A DNA stretch of 64,000 nt from Streptomyces sp. PTY087I2. GTDB lineage: Bacteria > Actinomycetota > Actinomycetes > Streptomycetales > Streptomycetaceae. How positions within the stretch are numbered: the stretch's first letter is position 1; every line of letters begins with the position of its first letter. Shown here in pieces: positions 22,963 through 34,342 of the stretch. The translations under genes and the position numbers were made by a program. The stretch lies in contig NZ_LZRD01000007.1 of the NCBI RefSeq assembly GCF_001687325.1, forward strand, positions 168,263 through 232,262. The letters are read 5' to 3'. The notes beneath the pieces are model-generated. The model was not told where the DNA came from. It did not search any database and was given only the letters and a program-made list of their open reading frames with translations.

Positions 22963-23832
22963 ATGCCGTTCACGCTCAGCCATGCCGCCGCCGTGCTCCC
23001 GGCGATCCGCCGCGACGGGACGGCCCGATGGCCGCTGTTCCCGTCGGCGCTCGTCGCCGGTTCGTTCGCGCCCGACATCACCTACTTCGCGGACACGGTG
23101 GTCCCCGGGGCGATGGAGTTCGGGTCGTTCACTCACACCCTCCCCGGGATCCTGACAGTGAACGTCGCGATCGCCGCGGTGCTGGTCGCGGTGTGGGCGC
23201 TGCTGCGGGAGCCGCTGGTGGCGTTGTTGCCGGTACGGGTACGGGGCCGGGTCCACGCGTTCGTCCGGGGGCGGCGGTGGACGCGGGCCTCGTTCGGTCC
23301 GTCCGCCTGGCTGTGGTTCGCCGTCTCGGGTGCGCTGGGTGCGGCCACGCATGTGGTGTGGGACGCGTTCACCCATCACAGCCGGTGGGGCACGGAGCTG
23401 CTGCCGTTCCTGAACCGGAGCGTCGGTGGCTTCCCGGTGTTCCAGCTCGTGCAGTACGGGAGTTCGGCGCTGGCCCTCGTGGTCATCGGCTGGTTCGCCG
23501 CGACCGGGCTGCGGCGGCCCCCGGCCGCCCCCGCGCCCGCGGAGGTGCCGGTGCTGGGCCGCCGGGAGCGGTGGGGTGCGCTCGGTCTGCTGGCCCTGTG
23601 CGTGCTGGCGGGTGTCGTCCACCGGTGCGCCCGCTGGTATGCGTACTTCGGCCGGGTGGAGAGCCCGCTCGACATCATCCCGACGGCCTGCTTCGGCGCG
23701 GGCGCGGGGCTGGCGGCCGGGCTGCTGCTGTACGGGGCGTGGATGCTGCCGCGCCGGAGGACACGGGGACCCGGCCGACCCGTCTCCGTACCGGAGGAAC
23801 CCCGGACGCAGGCACCGGCGGGCCGGGGGTAG
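22963..23832 (+). CDS. DUF4184 family membrane protein
   Basis: A 289-residue integral membrane protein. The start MPFTLSHAAAVLPAIRR and the segment GSFAPDITYF are hallmarks of DUF4184. The His-rich segment THVVWDAFTHHSRWGTE recalls the metal-dependent YdjM/PhoLip hydrolase superfamily. About six transmembrane helices are visible. Substrate and role are unknown. The start is the ATG at 22963. It is convergent with polA, with a very strong terminator between. Confidence 0.85.
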   Translation: MPFTLSHAAAVLPAIRRDGTARWPLFPSALVAGSFAPDITYFADTVVPGAMEFGSFTHTLPGILTVNVAIAAVLVAVWALLREPLVALLPVRVRGRVHAFVRGRRWTRASFGPSAWLWFAVSGALGAATHVVWDAFTHHSRWGTELLPFLNRSVGGFPVFQLVQYGSSALALVVIGWFAATGLRRPPAAPAPAEVPVLGRRERWGALGLLALCVLAGVVHRCARWYAYFGRVESPLDIIPTACFGAGAGLAAGLLLYGAWMLPRRRTRGPGRPVSVPEEPRTQAPAGRG

Positions 23833-23842
23833 CGGCGGACAG

Positions 23843-23899
23843 CACGGACAGAAGGGCGGGCCCGGAACCATTGGTTCCGGGCCCGCCCTTCTGTCCGTG
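23843..23899. terminator. perfect 28-bp inverted-repeat terminator
   Basis: Two 28-nt arms starting CACGGACAGAAGGGCGGG match perfectly about a single central T. The repeat lies 10 bases after the DUF4184 stop and 20 bases beyond the polA stop, so it serves both convergent genes. Confidence 0.95.
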
Positions 23900-23919
23900 G
23901 CTCAGCGCGCGGCGGTCGC

Positions 23920-26631
23920 TCAGTGCGCGGCCGACTCCCAGTCCTTGCCGACGCCGACCGAGACGTCCAGCGGGGCGCGCAGCTCGACGGCGTTCGCCAT
24001 CTCGTGGCGCAGGATCTCCTCCACCTGCTTCCGCTCGCCCTTCGCGATCTCCAGGACGATTTCGTCGTGGACCTGGAGCAGCATCCGCGAGGTCAGCTCC
24101 GCCTCGGTCAGCGCCTTGTCCACGCGCAGCATGGCGACCTTCACGATGTCCGCCGCGGTGCCCTGGATCGGGGCGTTGAGCGCCATGCGCTCGGCGGCCT
24201 CGCGGCGCTGGCGGTTGTCGCTGTTGAGGTCGGGGAGATAGCGGCGGCGGCCGAGGATCGTCTCCGTGTAGCCGGTGGCCCTGGCCTCCTCGACGACCCG
24301 GTGGAGATAGTCCCGTACCCCGCCGAACCGCTCGAAGTAGGTGTCCATCAGCACCCGGGCCTCGCCCGGGTCGATGCCCAGCTGCTGGGAGAGGCCGAAC
24401 GCGGAGAGACCGTAGGCGAGGCCGTAGGACATGGCCTTGATCTTGCGGCGCATCTCCGCGTCGACTGCGTCCTTCCCGACGCCGAAGACCTGCGAGGCGA
24501 CCGTGGTGTGCAGGTCCTCGCCGGAGGTGAACGCCTCGATGAGACCGGCGTCCTCGGAGAGGTGCGCCATGACCCGCAGCTCGATCTGGCTGTAGTCCGC
24601 CGTCATCAGCGTCTCGAAGCCCTCACCGACCACAAAGCCCCGGCGGATCGCCCGGCCCTCGTCGGTACGGACGGGGATGTTCTGAAGGTTCGGGTCGGTG
24701 GAGGAGAGCCGGCCGGTCGCCGCGACCGTCTGGTTGAACGTGGTGTGGATGCGGCCGTCGGCGGCGATCGTCTTGATCAGGCCCTCGACGGTGACCCGCA
24801 GCTTGGCCTGCTCGCGGTGGCGCAGCATCAGGACCGGCAGCTCGTGCTCGGTCTGCGCGGCCAGCCAGGCCAGCGCGTCCGCGTCCGTCGTGTATCCCGT
24901 CTTGGTCTTCTTCGTCTTCGGCAGACCCAGCTCGTTGAAGAGGATCTCCTGGAGCTGCTTGGGCGATCCGAGGTTGAACTCGCGGCCGACCGCCGCGTGC
25001 GCCTCCTTCACCGCCTGCTGCACGGTCCCGGCGAACTGCTGCTCCATGCCTTCGAGATGGGCGCGGTCCGCGGCGATGCCGTGCCGCTCCAGGCGGGCCA
25101 GGAGGATGGAGGTCGGCAGCTCCATGTCGTGCAGCAGCTCCGCCGCGCCGACCTCCTGGAGCCGGGTGGTGAACGCGTCGCCCAGGTCGAGCACGGCGCG
25201 GGCCTGGGCCATCAGGGCGTCCTGCTCGGCCCGGTCGTCCGCGCCGAAGGCCAGCTGCCCGTCGGACGCGGCGGCCGGGGCCAGCTCGCGGCCCAGATAC
25301 TCCACGGCCAGCGCGTCCAGGGCGAAGGACCGGCGGCCCGGCTTCACCAGATACGCGGCGAGCGCGGTGTCCATCGTGACGCCTTCGAGCTGCCAGCCGT
25401 GCTCGGGCAGGACCCGCATGGCGTTCTTCGCGTTGTGCAGGACCTTGGGCCGGGCCGGGTCGGACACCCAGGCGGCGAACGCCCGCTCGTCGGCCTCCTC
25501 CAGCTGCGTCGGGTCCAGCCAGGCGGCGGCCCCGTCGGCGGCGGCGAGCGCGATCTCGGTGACCGTGCCGGCCCCGAGCGACCAGGTGTCGACGGTCATG
25601 ACGCCGAGGGGCTGCGCGCCGTGCTCCTCCAGCCAGGGGGCGACCTCGCCGGAGCCGAGCACGGCCCCGTCCAGCTCGATCCCGGCGGCGGGCGCGGGCG
25701 GCTCGGCCTCGGCCGCCCCCGGGTCGACGGCGAGGAGGCGCTCGCGCAGGCTCGGGTTGCGGATCTCCAGTATGTCGAGGACGCCGGTGACCGCCGTGCG
25801 GTCGTACGGGGCGCGCTCCAGGTCGGCCGGGGTCTTCGGGAGCTCCACGTCCCGGACCATCTCGGTCAGCACGCGGTTCATCTTCACCGCGTCCAGGTGG
25901 TCGCGGAAATTCTGCCCGGCCTTGCCCTTGACCTCCTCGGCCCGCTCGACGAGCTCGGCGAACGAACCGAACTGGTTGATCCACTTCGCGGCCGTCTTCT
26001 CGCCGACGCCGGGGATGCCCGGGAGGTTGTCCGACGGGTCGCCGCGCAGGGCGGCGAAGTCCGGATACTGCTGCGGGGTGAGCCCGTACTTCTCGACGAC
26101 CTTCTCCGGGGTGAACCGGGTCAGCTCGGAGACCCCCTTGGTGGGGTAGAGCACGGTGACATTGTCGGTGATCAGCTGGAAGGAGTCCCGGTCGCCGGTG
26201 ACGATCAGCACCTCGAACCCGGCCGCCTCGGCCTGGGTCGCCAGCGTCGCGATGACGTCGTCCGCCTCGAACCCGTCCACCGCGAACCGGTCCGCGTGCA
26301 TCGCGTCCAGCAGCTCGCCGATCAGCTCGACCTGCCCCTTGAACTCGTCGGGGGTCTTGGAGCGGTTCGCCTTGTACTCCGGGAACTCCTGGGCCCGCCA
26401 GGTCTTGCGGGACACGTCGAACGCGACCGCGAAGTGCGTAGGGGCCTCGTCACGCAGGGTGTTCGCCAGCATCGACATGAAGCCGTACACGGCGTTCGTC
26501 GGCTGCCCCACCGCCGTCGTGAAATTCTCCGCGGGCAGGGCGAAGAACGCCCGGTACGCCAGGGAGTGCCCGTCCATGAGGAGCAGGCGCGGTCGGTTGT
26601 CTGCCGTCTTCTTCGATGCCGTCTCAGCCAC
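23920..26631 (-). CDS. polA: DNA polymerase I
   Basis: PolA fills gaps and removes RNA primers in replication and repair. The 903-residue protein has the 5'-3' exonuclease (LLLMDGHSLAYRAFFALP, then DGFEADDVIATLATQAE and GVGEKTAAKWI), a middle 3'-5' exonuclease-like domain lacking the catalytic DxE residues, as usual in Actinobacteria, and the polymerase domain. There, motif A is TADYSQIELRVMAHLSED, motif B RRKIKAMSYGLAYG, and motif C LLQVHDEIVLE. The GTG at 26629-26631 (VAETASKKTADNRPRL) was taken as start, with GGGGG upstream. It is divergent from the oxidoreductase gene at 26765. Confidence 0.97.
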   Translation of the reverse strand: MAETASKKTADNRPRLLLMDGHSLAYRAFFALPAENFTTAVGQPTNAVYGFMSMLANTLRDEAPTHFAVAFDVSRKTWRAQEFPEYKANRSKTPDEFKGQVELIGELLDAMHADRFAVDGFEADDVIATLATQAEAAGFEVLIVTGDRDSFQLITDNVTVLYPTKGVSELTRFTPEKVVEKYGLTPQQYPDFAALRGDPSDNLPGIPGVGEKTAAKWINQFGSFAELVERAEEVKGKAGQNFRDHLDAVKMNRVLTEMVRDVELPKTPADLERAPYDRTAVTGVLDILEIRNPSLRERLLAVDPGAAEAEPPAPAAGIELDGAVLGSGEVAPWLEEHGAQPLGVMTVDTWSLGAGTVTEIALAAADGAAAWLDPTQLEEADERAFAAWVSDPARPKVLHNAKNAMRVLPEHGWQLEGVTMDTALAAYLVKPGRRSFALDALAVEYLGRELAPAAASDGQLAFGADDRAEQDALMAQARAVLDLGDAFTTRLQEVGAAELLHDMELPTSILLARLERHGIAADRAHLEGMEQQFAGTVQQAVKEAHAAVGREFNLGSPKQLQEILFNELGLPKTKKTKTGYTTDADALAWLAAQTEHELPVLMLRHREQAKLRVTVEGLIKTIAADGRIHTTFNQTVAATGRLSSTDPNLQNIPVRTDEGRAIRRGFVVGEGFETLMTADYSQIELRVMAHLSEDAGLIEAFTSGEDLHTTVASQVFGVGKDAVDAEMRRKIKAMSYGLAYGLSAFGLSQQLGIDPGEARVLMDTYFERFGGVRDYLHRVVEEARATGYTETILGRRRYLPDLNSDNRQRREAAERMALNAPIQGTAADIVKVAMLRVDKALTEAELTSRMLLQVHDEIVLEIAKGERKQVEEILRHEMANAVELRAPLDVSVGVGKDWESAAH

Positions 26632-26764
26632 GCCCCCGATCCTGCCACGGACCACTGACAATCCGGACCGGCACGACTTCCGCGGGGCCGTGACAGGATC
26701 GATGGTGAGGACATGAACATCAGTACGCCGCCACGTGGACGAGCGCTCGAAGGGGAGCAGCATC

Positions 26765-29056
<2,292 letters not shown>

Positions 29057-29145
29057 GAGCCGCCACTGCCTAAGCGTGCGCTCAGCCGTCTGATAAGAAC
29101 AGTGCAGACACCAACGAACCAGCGCAGACGAACGGAGCCGGATCC

Positions 29146-29616
29146 ATGGGCGAGCACACCGCACCCCTCTTCCCGCAGGAAGTCATCGACGAGTACGCGG
29201 CACTCGGCATCGACCTGCCCGCCCTGTTCTCCGCCGGTCACCTCGGCGAGCGCATGGGCGTGACCATCGTCGAGGCCGCCGCCGACCGCGTGGTCGGCAC
29301 CATGCCCGTCGAGGGCAACACCCAGCCCTACGGCCTCCTGCACGGCGGCGCCTCGGCCGTCCTCGCCGAGACCCTCGGCTCCGTCGGCTCCATGCTCCAC
29401 GGCGGCGTGAACAAGATCGCCGTCGGCGTCGACCTCAACTGCACCCACCACCGGGGCGTCCGCAGCGGCCTCGTCACCGGTGTCGCCACACCCGTACACC
29501 GGGGCCGCTCGACCGCCACGTACGAGATCGTCATCACCGACGAACAGGACAAGCGGGTCTGCACCGCACGCCTCACCTGCCTGCTCCGCGACGCCCCCCA
29601 GCCCGCAGCGGGCTGA
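29146..29616 (+). CDS. hotdog-fold acyl-CoA thioesterase (PaaI family)
   Basis: A 156-residue thioesterase. The core has LGERMGVTIVEAAADRVVGTMPVEGNTQPYGLLHGGASAVLAETLGSVGS, containing the HGG(A)xxxLAE motif of the PaaI/YbdB hotdog group, and a typical RGRSTATYEIVITDEQDKRVCTARLTC strand set. It probably hydrolyses an aromatic or medium-chain acyl-CoA in the cytoplasm. The start is the ATG at 29146. A strong terminator follows at 29632. Confidence 0.9.
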   Translation: MGEHTAPLFPQEVIDEYAALGIDLPALFSAGHLGERMGVTIVEAAADRVVGTMPVEGNTQPYGLLHGGASAVLAETLGSVGSMLHGGVNKIAVGVDLNCTHHRGVRSGLVTGVATPVHRGRSTATYEIVITDEQDKRVCTARLTCLLRDAPQPAAG

Positions 29617-29631
29617 CCCCCGTCACAGCGC

Positions 29632-29669
29632 GCGAACGGCCCGCCGGCCTCGGTCGGCGGGCCGTTCGC
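29632..29669 (+). terminator. thioesterase terminator
   Basis: The perfect 15-bp inverted repeat GCGAACGGCCCGCCG/CGGCGGGCCGTTCGC begins 16 bases past the thioesterase stop and isolates it from the liv operon. Confidence 0.9.
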
Positions 29670-29833
29670 ATGCCACGACCGCTCCGCATTCCGGACCTCG
29701 CATCCCCATATCCGGTGCGGTTACCGGAAGTTGATGGAAACCCTCGGTCAACACCCTTGACGGACACCCCCGTTCCATGACCTGCTTCAACAGCGACATC
29801 GGTGCGACAAGGCCGCACACATATCCCACACAT

Positions 29834-29848
29834 GTAACACTGTGTAAC
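29834..29848 (+). promoter_or_regulatory. GTAAC direct repeats in the long liv operon upstream region
   Basis: The 570-bp interval 29670-30241 carries no gene. It holds GTAAC twice, 10 bp apart, within an A/T-richer patch (TGTAACACTGTGTAACG), a candidate activator site. A possible -10 box TAGAGT lies at 30113-30118, about 124 bases before livK, but no convincing -35 was found. Half-site spacing differs by one base from the GlnR pattern, so no regulator is named. Confidence 0.35.
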
Positions 29849-30241
29849 GTTTGCGCAATACACGAAAAACCGCGCACCCCCACCCCGGCACCCCCGGCCG
29901 CGCTCCCCCCGCCGCCCTCGCGCCCCGACCCGCGCGACAGCACCAAGATCGGCTCAAGCCCCTTAGCAGAGCTGCGCGTTCTCACTATGTGGGCAAGGCG
30001 CAGTCCAGGCGAAACCCGCACATCCCCTCACAGGAACCTCAAGCCTTGCTCAAGGGCATAACAAGAGAGTCACATCCCTAGCCGACCCGTCCCGATGGCC
30101 CCCGGCTGCGCTTAGAGTCACGGCCAGTCACCGCGCCGCCGGGCGCGTCTGCTGCACGGCCCTGTACCAACCCAGTACGGCCCGGCGATGATCACGGCAC
30201 CTCATGCCCGAGGAGCGCCGCGCCAGGGAAAGGACCCTCTC

Positions 30242-31477
30242 GTGCGACACCGTTCTTTGCTCATCCTCACCGCAGTGCTCACCACCGGAGCACTGACGCT
30301 CACCGCCTGCGGGTCGCGCGACGACAACAACAGCGGCGACAGCGGCACCGGCGGCACGCAGACCGTCGTCATCGGCGTCGACGCCCCGCTGACCGGCGAC
30401 CTCTCCGCCCTCGGCCTCGGCATCAAGAACTCCGCCGACCTCGCCGCCAAGCAGGCCAACGCCAAGAAGTACGTCGACGGCATCACCTTCAAGGTGCAGG
30501 CCCTCGACGACCAGGCCCAGCCGTCCTCCGGCCAGCAGAACGCGAGCAAGTTCGTCGCCAACAAGGAAGTCCTCGGCGTCGTCGGCCCGCTGAACTCCTC
30601 CGTCGGCGAGTCCATGCAGAAGGTCCTCGCCGACGAGAAGCTCGTCCAGGTCTCCCCGGCCAACACCTCGCCCTCCCTCACCCAGGGCCAGAAGTGGAAC
30701 GGCGGCGAGAAGGTCCGCCCGTTCGCCTCGTACTTCCGCACCGCGACCACCGACGCCGTCCAGGGTCCGTTCGCCGCGCAGTACCTCTTCAACGACGCCA
30801 AGAAGAAGAAGGTCTTCGTCATCGACGACAAGAAGACCTACGGCGCGGGCCTCGCCGGCACCTTCAAGGCCGAGTTCACCAAGCTCGGCGGCAAGGTCGT
30901 CGGCACCGAGCACATCGACCCCGAGACCAAGGACTTCTCCTCGGTCGCCACCAAGGTCAAGAGCGCCGGCGCCGACGTCGTCTACTACGGCGGCGAGTAC
31001 CCGGCGGCCGGCCCGCTCAGCAAGCAGATCAAGAAGGCCGGAGCCAAGATCCCGCTCGTCGGCGGCGACGGCATCTACAGCGGCGAGTACCTCAAGCTCT
31101 CCGGCGCGGAGGGCGTGGGCGACCTCGCCACCTCCGTCGGTGCGCCGATCGACACCCTGCCGTCCGCCAAGGAGTTCGTCGAGAACTACAAGAAGGCCGG
31201 CTACAAGGAGCCCTTCGAGGCGTACGGCGGCTACTCCTACGACGCCGCCTGGGCCGTCATCGAGGCCGTCAAGGCGGTCGTCGAGGCGAACGACGGGAAG
31301 CTCCCGAGCGACGCCCGCGAGAAGGTCGCCGAGGCCACCGGCAAGGTCGACTTCGAAGGCGTGACCGGCAAGGTCTCCTTCGACGAGTTCGGTGACACCA
31401 CCAACAAGCAGCTCACCGTCTACGAGTACAAGGACGGCGACTGGGCCGCGGTCAAGTCCGGCGAGCTCACCAGCTGA
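30242..31477 (+). CDS. livK: branched-chain amino acid ABC transporter, substrate-binding lipoprotein
   Basis: A 411-residue periplasmic-binding-protein-type lipoprotein. The GTG start (VRHRSLLILTAVL) follows AAAGGA. The lipobox ends LTAC with Cys23. The mature protein is a class I Leu/Ile/Val-binding fold: VVIGVDAPLTGDLSALGLGIKNSADLA, GVVGPLNSSVGESMQKVLAD, PANTSPSLT, DDKKTYGAGLAGTFKAEF, GADVVYYGGEYPAAGPL. It captures amino acids outside the membrane and delivers them to LivHM. It is the first gene of the liv operon. Confidence 0.93.
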   Translation: MRHRSLLILTAVLTTGALTLTACGSRDDNNSGDSGTGGTQTVVIGVDAPLTGDLSALGLGIKNSADLAAKQANAKKYVDGITFKVQALDDQAQPSSGQQNASKFVANKEVLGVVGPLNSSVGESMQKVLADEKLVQVSPANTSPSLTQGQKWNGGEKVRPFASYFRTATTDAVQGPFAAQYLFNDAKKKKVFVIDDKKTYGAGLAGTFKAEFTKLGGKVVGTEHIDPETKDFSSVATKVKSAGADVVYYGGEYPAAGPLSKQIKKAGAKIPLVGGDGIYSGEYLKLSGAEGVGDLATSVGAPIDTLPSAKEFVENYKKAGYKEPFEAYGGYSYDAAWAVIEAVKAVVEANDGKLPSDAREKVAEATGKVDFEGVTGKVSFDEFGDTTNKQLTVYEYKDGDWAAVKSGELTS

Positions 31478-31512
31478 CCAGCTGAACCCACCAGCCTGAA
31501 CCACCACCAGCA

Positions 31513-31542
31513 GCGCGGGGCGCCGCACCAAGCGCCCCGCGC
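31513..31542 (+). terminator. intra-operon hairpin between livK and livH
   Basis: GCGCGGGGCGC/GCGCCCCGCGC form an 11-bp stem with an 8-nt loop, 36 bases past livK and 37 before livH. Such hairpins often terminate part of the transcripts, so that more binding protein than permease is made. Confidence 0.7.
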
Positions 31543-31578
31543 CGCTCTATATCCGGCGAAAGACACGGAGGACCCGCG

Positions 31579-32508
31579 GTGAACGAACTGCCGCAACAGC
31601 TGGTCAACGGCCTGCTACTCGGATCGATGTACGGGCTCGTCGCCATCGGCTACACGATGGTCTATGGCATCGTCCAGCTCATCAACTTCGCCCACGGCGA
31701 GATCTTCATGACCGGCGGCTTCGGGGCCCTCACGGTCTGGCTCATACTTCCCAGCGGCACCAACGTGCTGCTCGCACTCCCCCTCATGCTCATCGGCGCC
31801 GTCATCGTCGCCACCACCATCGCCGTCGGAGCGGAACGATTCGCCTACCGACCGCTACGCGGCGGACCACGCCTCGCCCCCCTCATCACGGCCATCGGCC
31901 TCTCGCTGGCACTCCAGCAGGCCGTGTGGGCCTGGTACCCGGGCGCCAAGTCCGCCCGTACCTTCCCCGAGATCCCCGGCGGCCCCTTCGAGCTCGGCCC
32001 CGTCACCATCCAGACCGGTGACGTCTTCCTGCTCATCGCCGCGCCCCTGTCGATGGCGTTCCTCGGCTACTTCGTCATGAAGACCCGCACCGGCCGCGGC
32101 ATGCAGGCCACCGCGCAGGACCCGGACACCGCCAAGCTCATGGGCATCAACACCGACCGCATCATCGTGGTCGCGTTCGCCCTCGGCGCCGCGTTCGCCG
32201 CCATCGGCGCCGTCGCCTACGGCCTCAAGTACGGCGAAGTCCAGTTCCGCATGGGCTTCCTCCTCGGTCTCAAGGCCTTCACCGCGGCCGTCCTCGGCGG
32301 CATCGGCAACATCTACGGAGCCATGATCGGCGGCCTCACCCTCGGCGTCGCCGAGACCATGGCCGCCGCCTACATCTCCGAAGTCCCCGGCCTCGAACAG
32401 CTCGGCGGCCAGTCCTGGGCCAACGCCTGGGCGTTCGTACTCCTCATTCTCGTGCTCCTCTTCCGGCCCCAGGGCATCCTGGGCGAGCGCGTCGCGGACA
32501 GGGCGTGA
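31579..32508 (+). CDS. livH: branched-chain amino acid ABC permease LivH
   Basis: A 309-residue integral membrane protein with about eight helices. It starts NELPQQLVNGLLLGSMYGLVAIGYTMVYGIVQLINFAHGEIFM, the LivH signature, and carries the permease coupling motif region GRGMQATAQDPDTAKLMGINTDRIIVVAF (EAA-like loop contacting the ATPase). It ends FRPQGILGERVADRA. GTG start at 31579 with ACGGAGGA upstream. The stop overlaps livM's GTG (GTGA). Confidence 0.95.
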   Translation: MNELPQQLVNGLLLGSMYGLVAIGYTMVYGIVQLINFAHGEIFMTGGFGALTVWLILPSGTNVLLALPLMLIGAVIVATTIAVGAERFAYRPLRGGPRLAPLITAIGLSLALQQAVWAWYPGAKSARTFPEIPGGPFELGPVTIQTGDVFLLIAAPLSMAFLGYFVMKTRTGRGMQATAQDPDTAKLMGINTDRIIVVAFALGAAFAAIGAVAYGLKYGEVQFRMGFLLGLKAFTAAVLGGIGNIYGAMIGGLTLGVAETMAAAYISEVPGLEQLGGQSWANAWAFVLLILVLLFRPQGILGERVADRA

Positions 32509-34340
32509 CCACGATGACCACCACACAGAACACCACCACGGCCGCACCCGCGCAGGCCGCCCCGGCCCCCCGGCGCCCCCTCACCCTCCCCACGAACATC
32601 GCCCGGGCCACCGCCACCGCCGGCGGCGCACTCACCGTCGTCTCCGCCTTCCTCGCCTGGACCTGGACCGCCGCGTTCCCCGGCAACCTCACCGTCTACG
32701 GCTACCCCGGCGGCCTCCAGTGGCTCGTCCTCGTCAGCGGTGCGCTCCTCACCCTCTTCGGCCTCTCCTCCTACGGGATCAAGGGGCTGACCTGGCTCAC
32801 TCCCCAGGGCGCCGACGCCGCGATGCGGCTCGCCGCCTACGCGGGACTGGCCACCGCCTGGTTCACTATGATCGCCATCAGCGTCCAGCTCGGCGGCTTC
32901 GTCAACCTCGAACCCGGCGGCTACGTCGCCCTCGCGGCCACCCTCATCGGCTGGATCGGCACCCGTTCGCTCCCCTACGAGCGTCCCGAGACCACCCCCG
33001 CCGACGCCGAGGACACCGCCTTCGGGCAGTTCAAGCACAACCTCGGCAACCGCTGGGAGACGTACAAGGGCGCTTTCGCCACCGGCACCGCCCGCCCCGC
33101 GAAGGCCCTCCCCTCCTACGTCGAGATCGTCATCGTCGCCGTCGTCCTCGCCCTCGGCCTGGTCGTCTTCACCTACGGCATCACCACCGAGTACGACGAA
33201 CTCTTCATCGGCTTCCTGATCACCGCGGGCTTCGGCTTCGCCGCCATCGGCAAGGCCGGACTCATCCAGCGCGTCGCCACCCTCACGGCACGCCACCGCA
33301 ACGTGACCCTCGTCGGCGCCTTTGCCGCCGCCGCGGCCTTCCCGTTCACCCAGTCCGACGACCAGTACGCCACCATCGGCGTCAACATCCTCATCTTCGC
33401 GACCGTCGCCCTCGGTCTGAACATCGTCGTCGGCCTCGCCGGACTCCTCGACCTCGGCTACGTGGCCTTCCTCGGCGTCGGCGCCTACGCCGCCGCCCTG
33501 GTCTCCGGCTCGCCGACCTCCCCGTTCGGCATCCACCTGCCCTTCTGGCAGGCCATCCTCGTCGGCGCCGTCGCCTCGATGGTCTTCGGCGTCCTCATCG
33601 GCGCCCCCACCCTCCGGCTCCGCGGCGACTACCTCGCCATCGTGACCCTCGGCTTCGGTGAGATCTTCCGTATCGCCGTCCTCAACCTCGACGGCACCTC
33701 CGGCCCCGACGTCACCAACGGCTCCAACGGCATCTCCTCGATCCCGAACCTCAACCTGTTCGGCTTCGACTTCGGCGCCACGCACTCCATCGCCGGGTTC
33801 ACCATCGGCCGCTTCGCGAACTACTTCTTCCTGATGCTGCTCGTCACGCTCATCGTGGTCGTGGTCTTCCGCCGCAGCGCCGAATCCCGTATCGGCCGCG
33901 CCTGGGTCGCCATCCGCGAGGACGAGACGGCCGCCGAGGCCATGGGCATCAACGGCTTCCGCACCAAGCTCATCGCCTTCGCCCTCGGCGCCACCCTCGC
34001 CGGGCTCGCCGGAGCCGTCCAGGCCCACGTCACGTACACCGTGACGCCCGAGCAGTACCAGTTCGCCCACGCGGTCCCGCCCAACTCGGCCTTCCTCCTC
34101 GCGGCGGTCGTCCTCGGCGGCATGGGCACCATCAGCGGACCCCTCGTCGGCGGCGCCCTCCTCTTCCTCATCCCGGCGAAGCTCCAGTTCATGAGCGACT
34201 ACCAGCTCTTCGCCTTCGGGCTCGCGCTGGTCCTCCTCATGCGCTTCCGCCCGGAGGGCCTCATCGCCAACCGGCGCCAGCAGCTGGAATTCCACGAGAA
34301 GGACGAAGCACCCGCCACTCTCACCAAGGCAGGGGCCTGA
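32505..34340 (+). CDS. livM: branched-chain amino acid ABC permease LivM, N-terminally extended
   Basis: A 611-residue permease. The C-terminal 350 residues are the usual LivM domain: GLNIVVGLAGLLDLGYVAFLGVGAYAAAL, GAPTLRLRGDYLAIVTLGFGEIFRI, and the EAA-like loop GRAWVAIREDETAAEAMGINGFRTKL. The first 250 or so residues add about five to six transmembrane helices with a cytoplasmic stretch (NLGNRWETYKGAFATG), which standard LivM proteins of about 350-420 residues lack. The role of the extension is unknown. The start is probably the GTG overlapping the livH stop; an ATG lies nine bases on. Confidence 0.92.
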   Translation: MTTMTTTQNTTTAAPAQAAPAPRRPLTLPTNIARATATAGGALTVVSAFLAWTWTAAFPGNLTVYGYPGGLQWLVLVSGALLTLFGLSSYGIKGLTWLTPQGADAAMRLAAYAGLATAWFTMIAISVQLGGFVNLEPGGYVALAATLIGWIGTRSLPYERPETTPADAEDTAFGQFKHNLGNRWETYKGAFATGTARPAKALPSYVEIVIVAVVLALGLVVFTYGITTEYDELFIGFLITAGFGFAAIGKAGLIQRVATLTARHRNVTLVGAFAAAAAFPFTQSDDQYATIGVNILIFATVALGLNIVVGLAGLLDLGYVAFLGVGAYAAALVSGSPTSPFGIHLPFWQAILVGAVASMVFGVLIGAPTLRLRGDYLAIVTLGFGEIFRIAVLNLDGTSGPDVTNGSNGISSIPNLNLFGFDFGATHSIAGFTIGRFANYFFLMLLVTLIVVVVFRRSAESRIGRAWVAIREDETAAEAMGINGFRTKLIAFALGATLAGLAGAVQAHVTYTVTPEQYQFAHAVPPNSAFLLAAVVLGGMGTISGPLVGGALLFLIPAKLQFMSDYQLFAFGLALVLLMRFRPEGLIANRRQQLEFHEKDEAPATLTKAGA

Positions 34341-34342
34341 CG

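Noticed and set aside
26629..26720. Upstream extension of polA
   Set aside because: The longer frame overlaps the divergent gene's leader and has no family similarity; the GTG with a G-rich site fits PolA starts.
29834..29848. GlnR box upstream of livK
   Set aside because: GTAAC repeats are 10 bp apart, not 11, and the second half-sites do not match GAAAC well.
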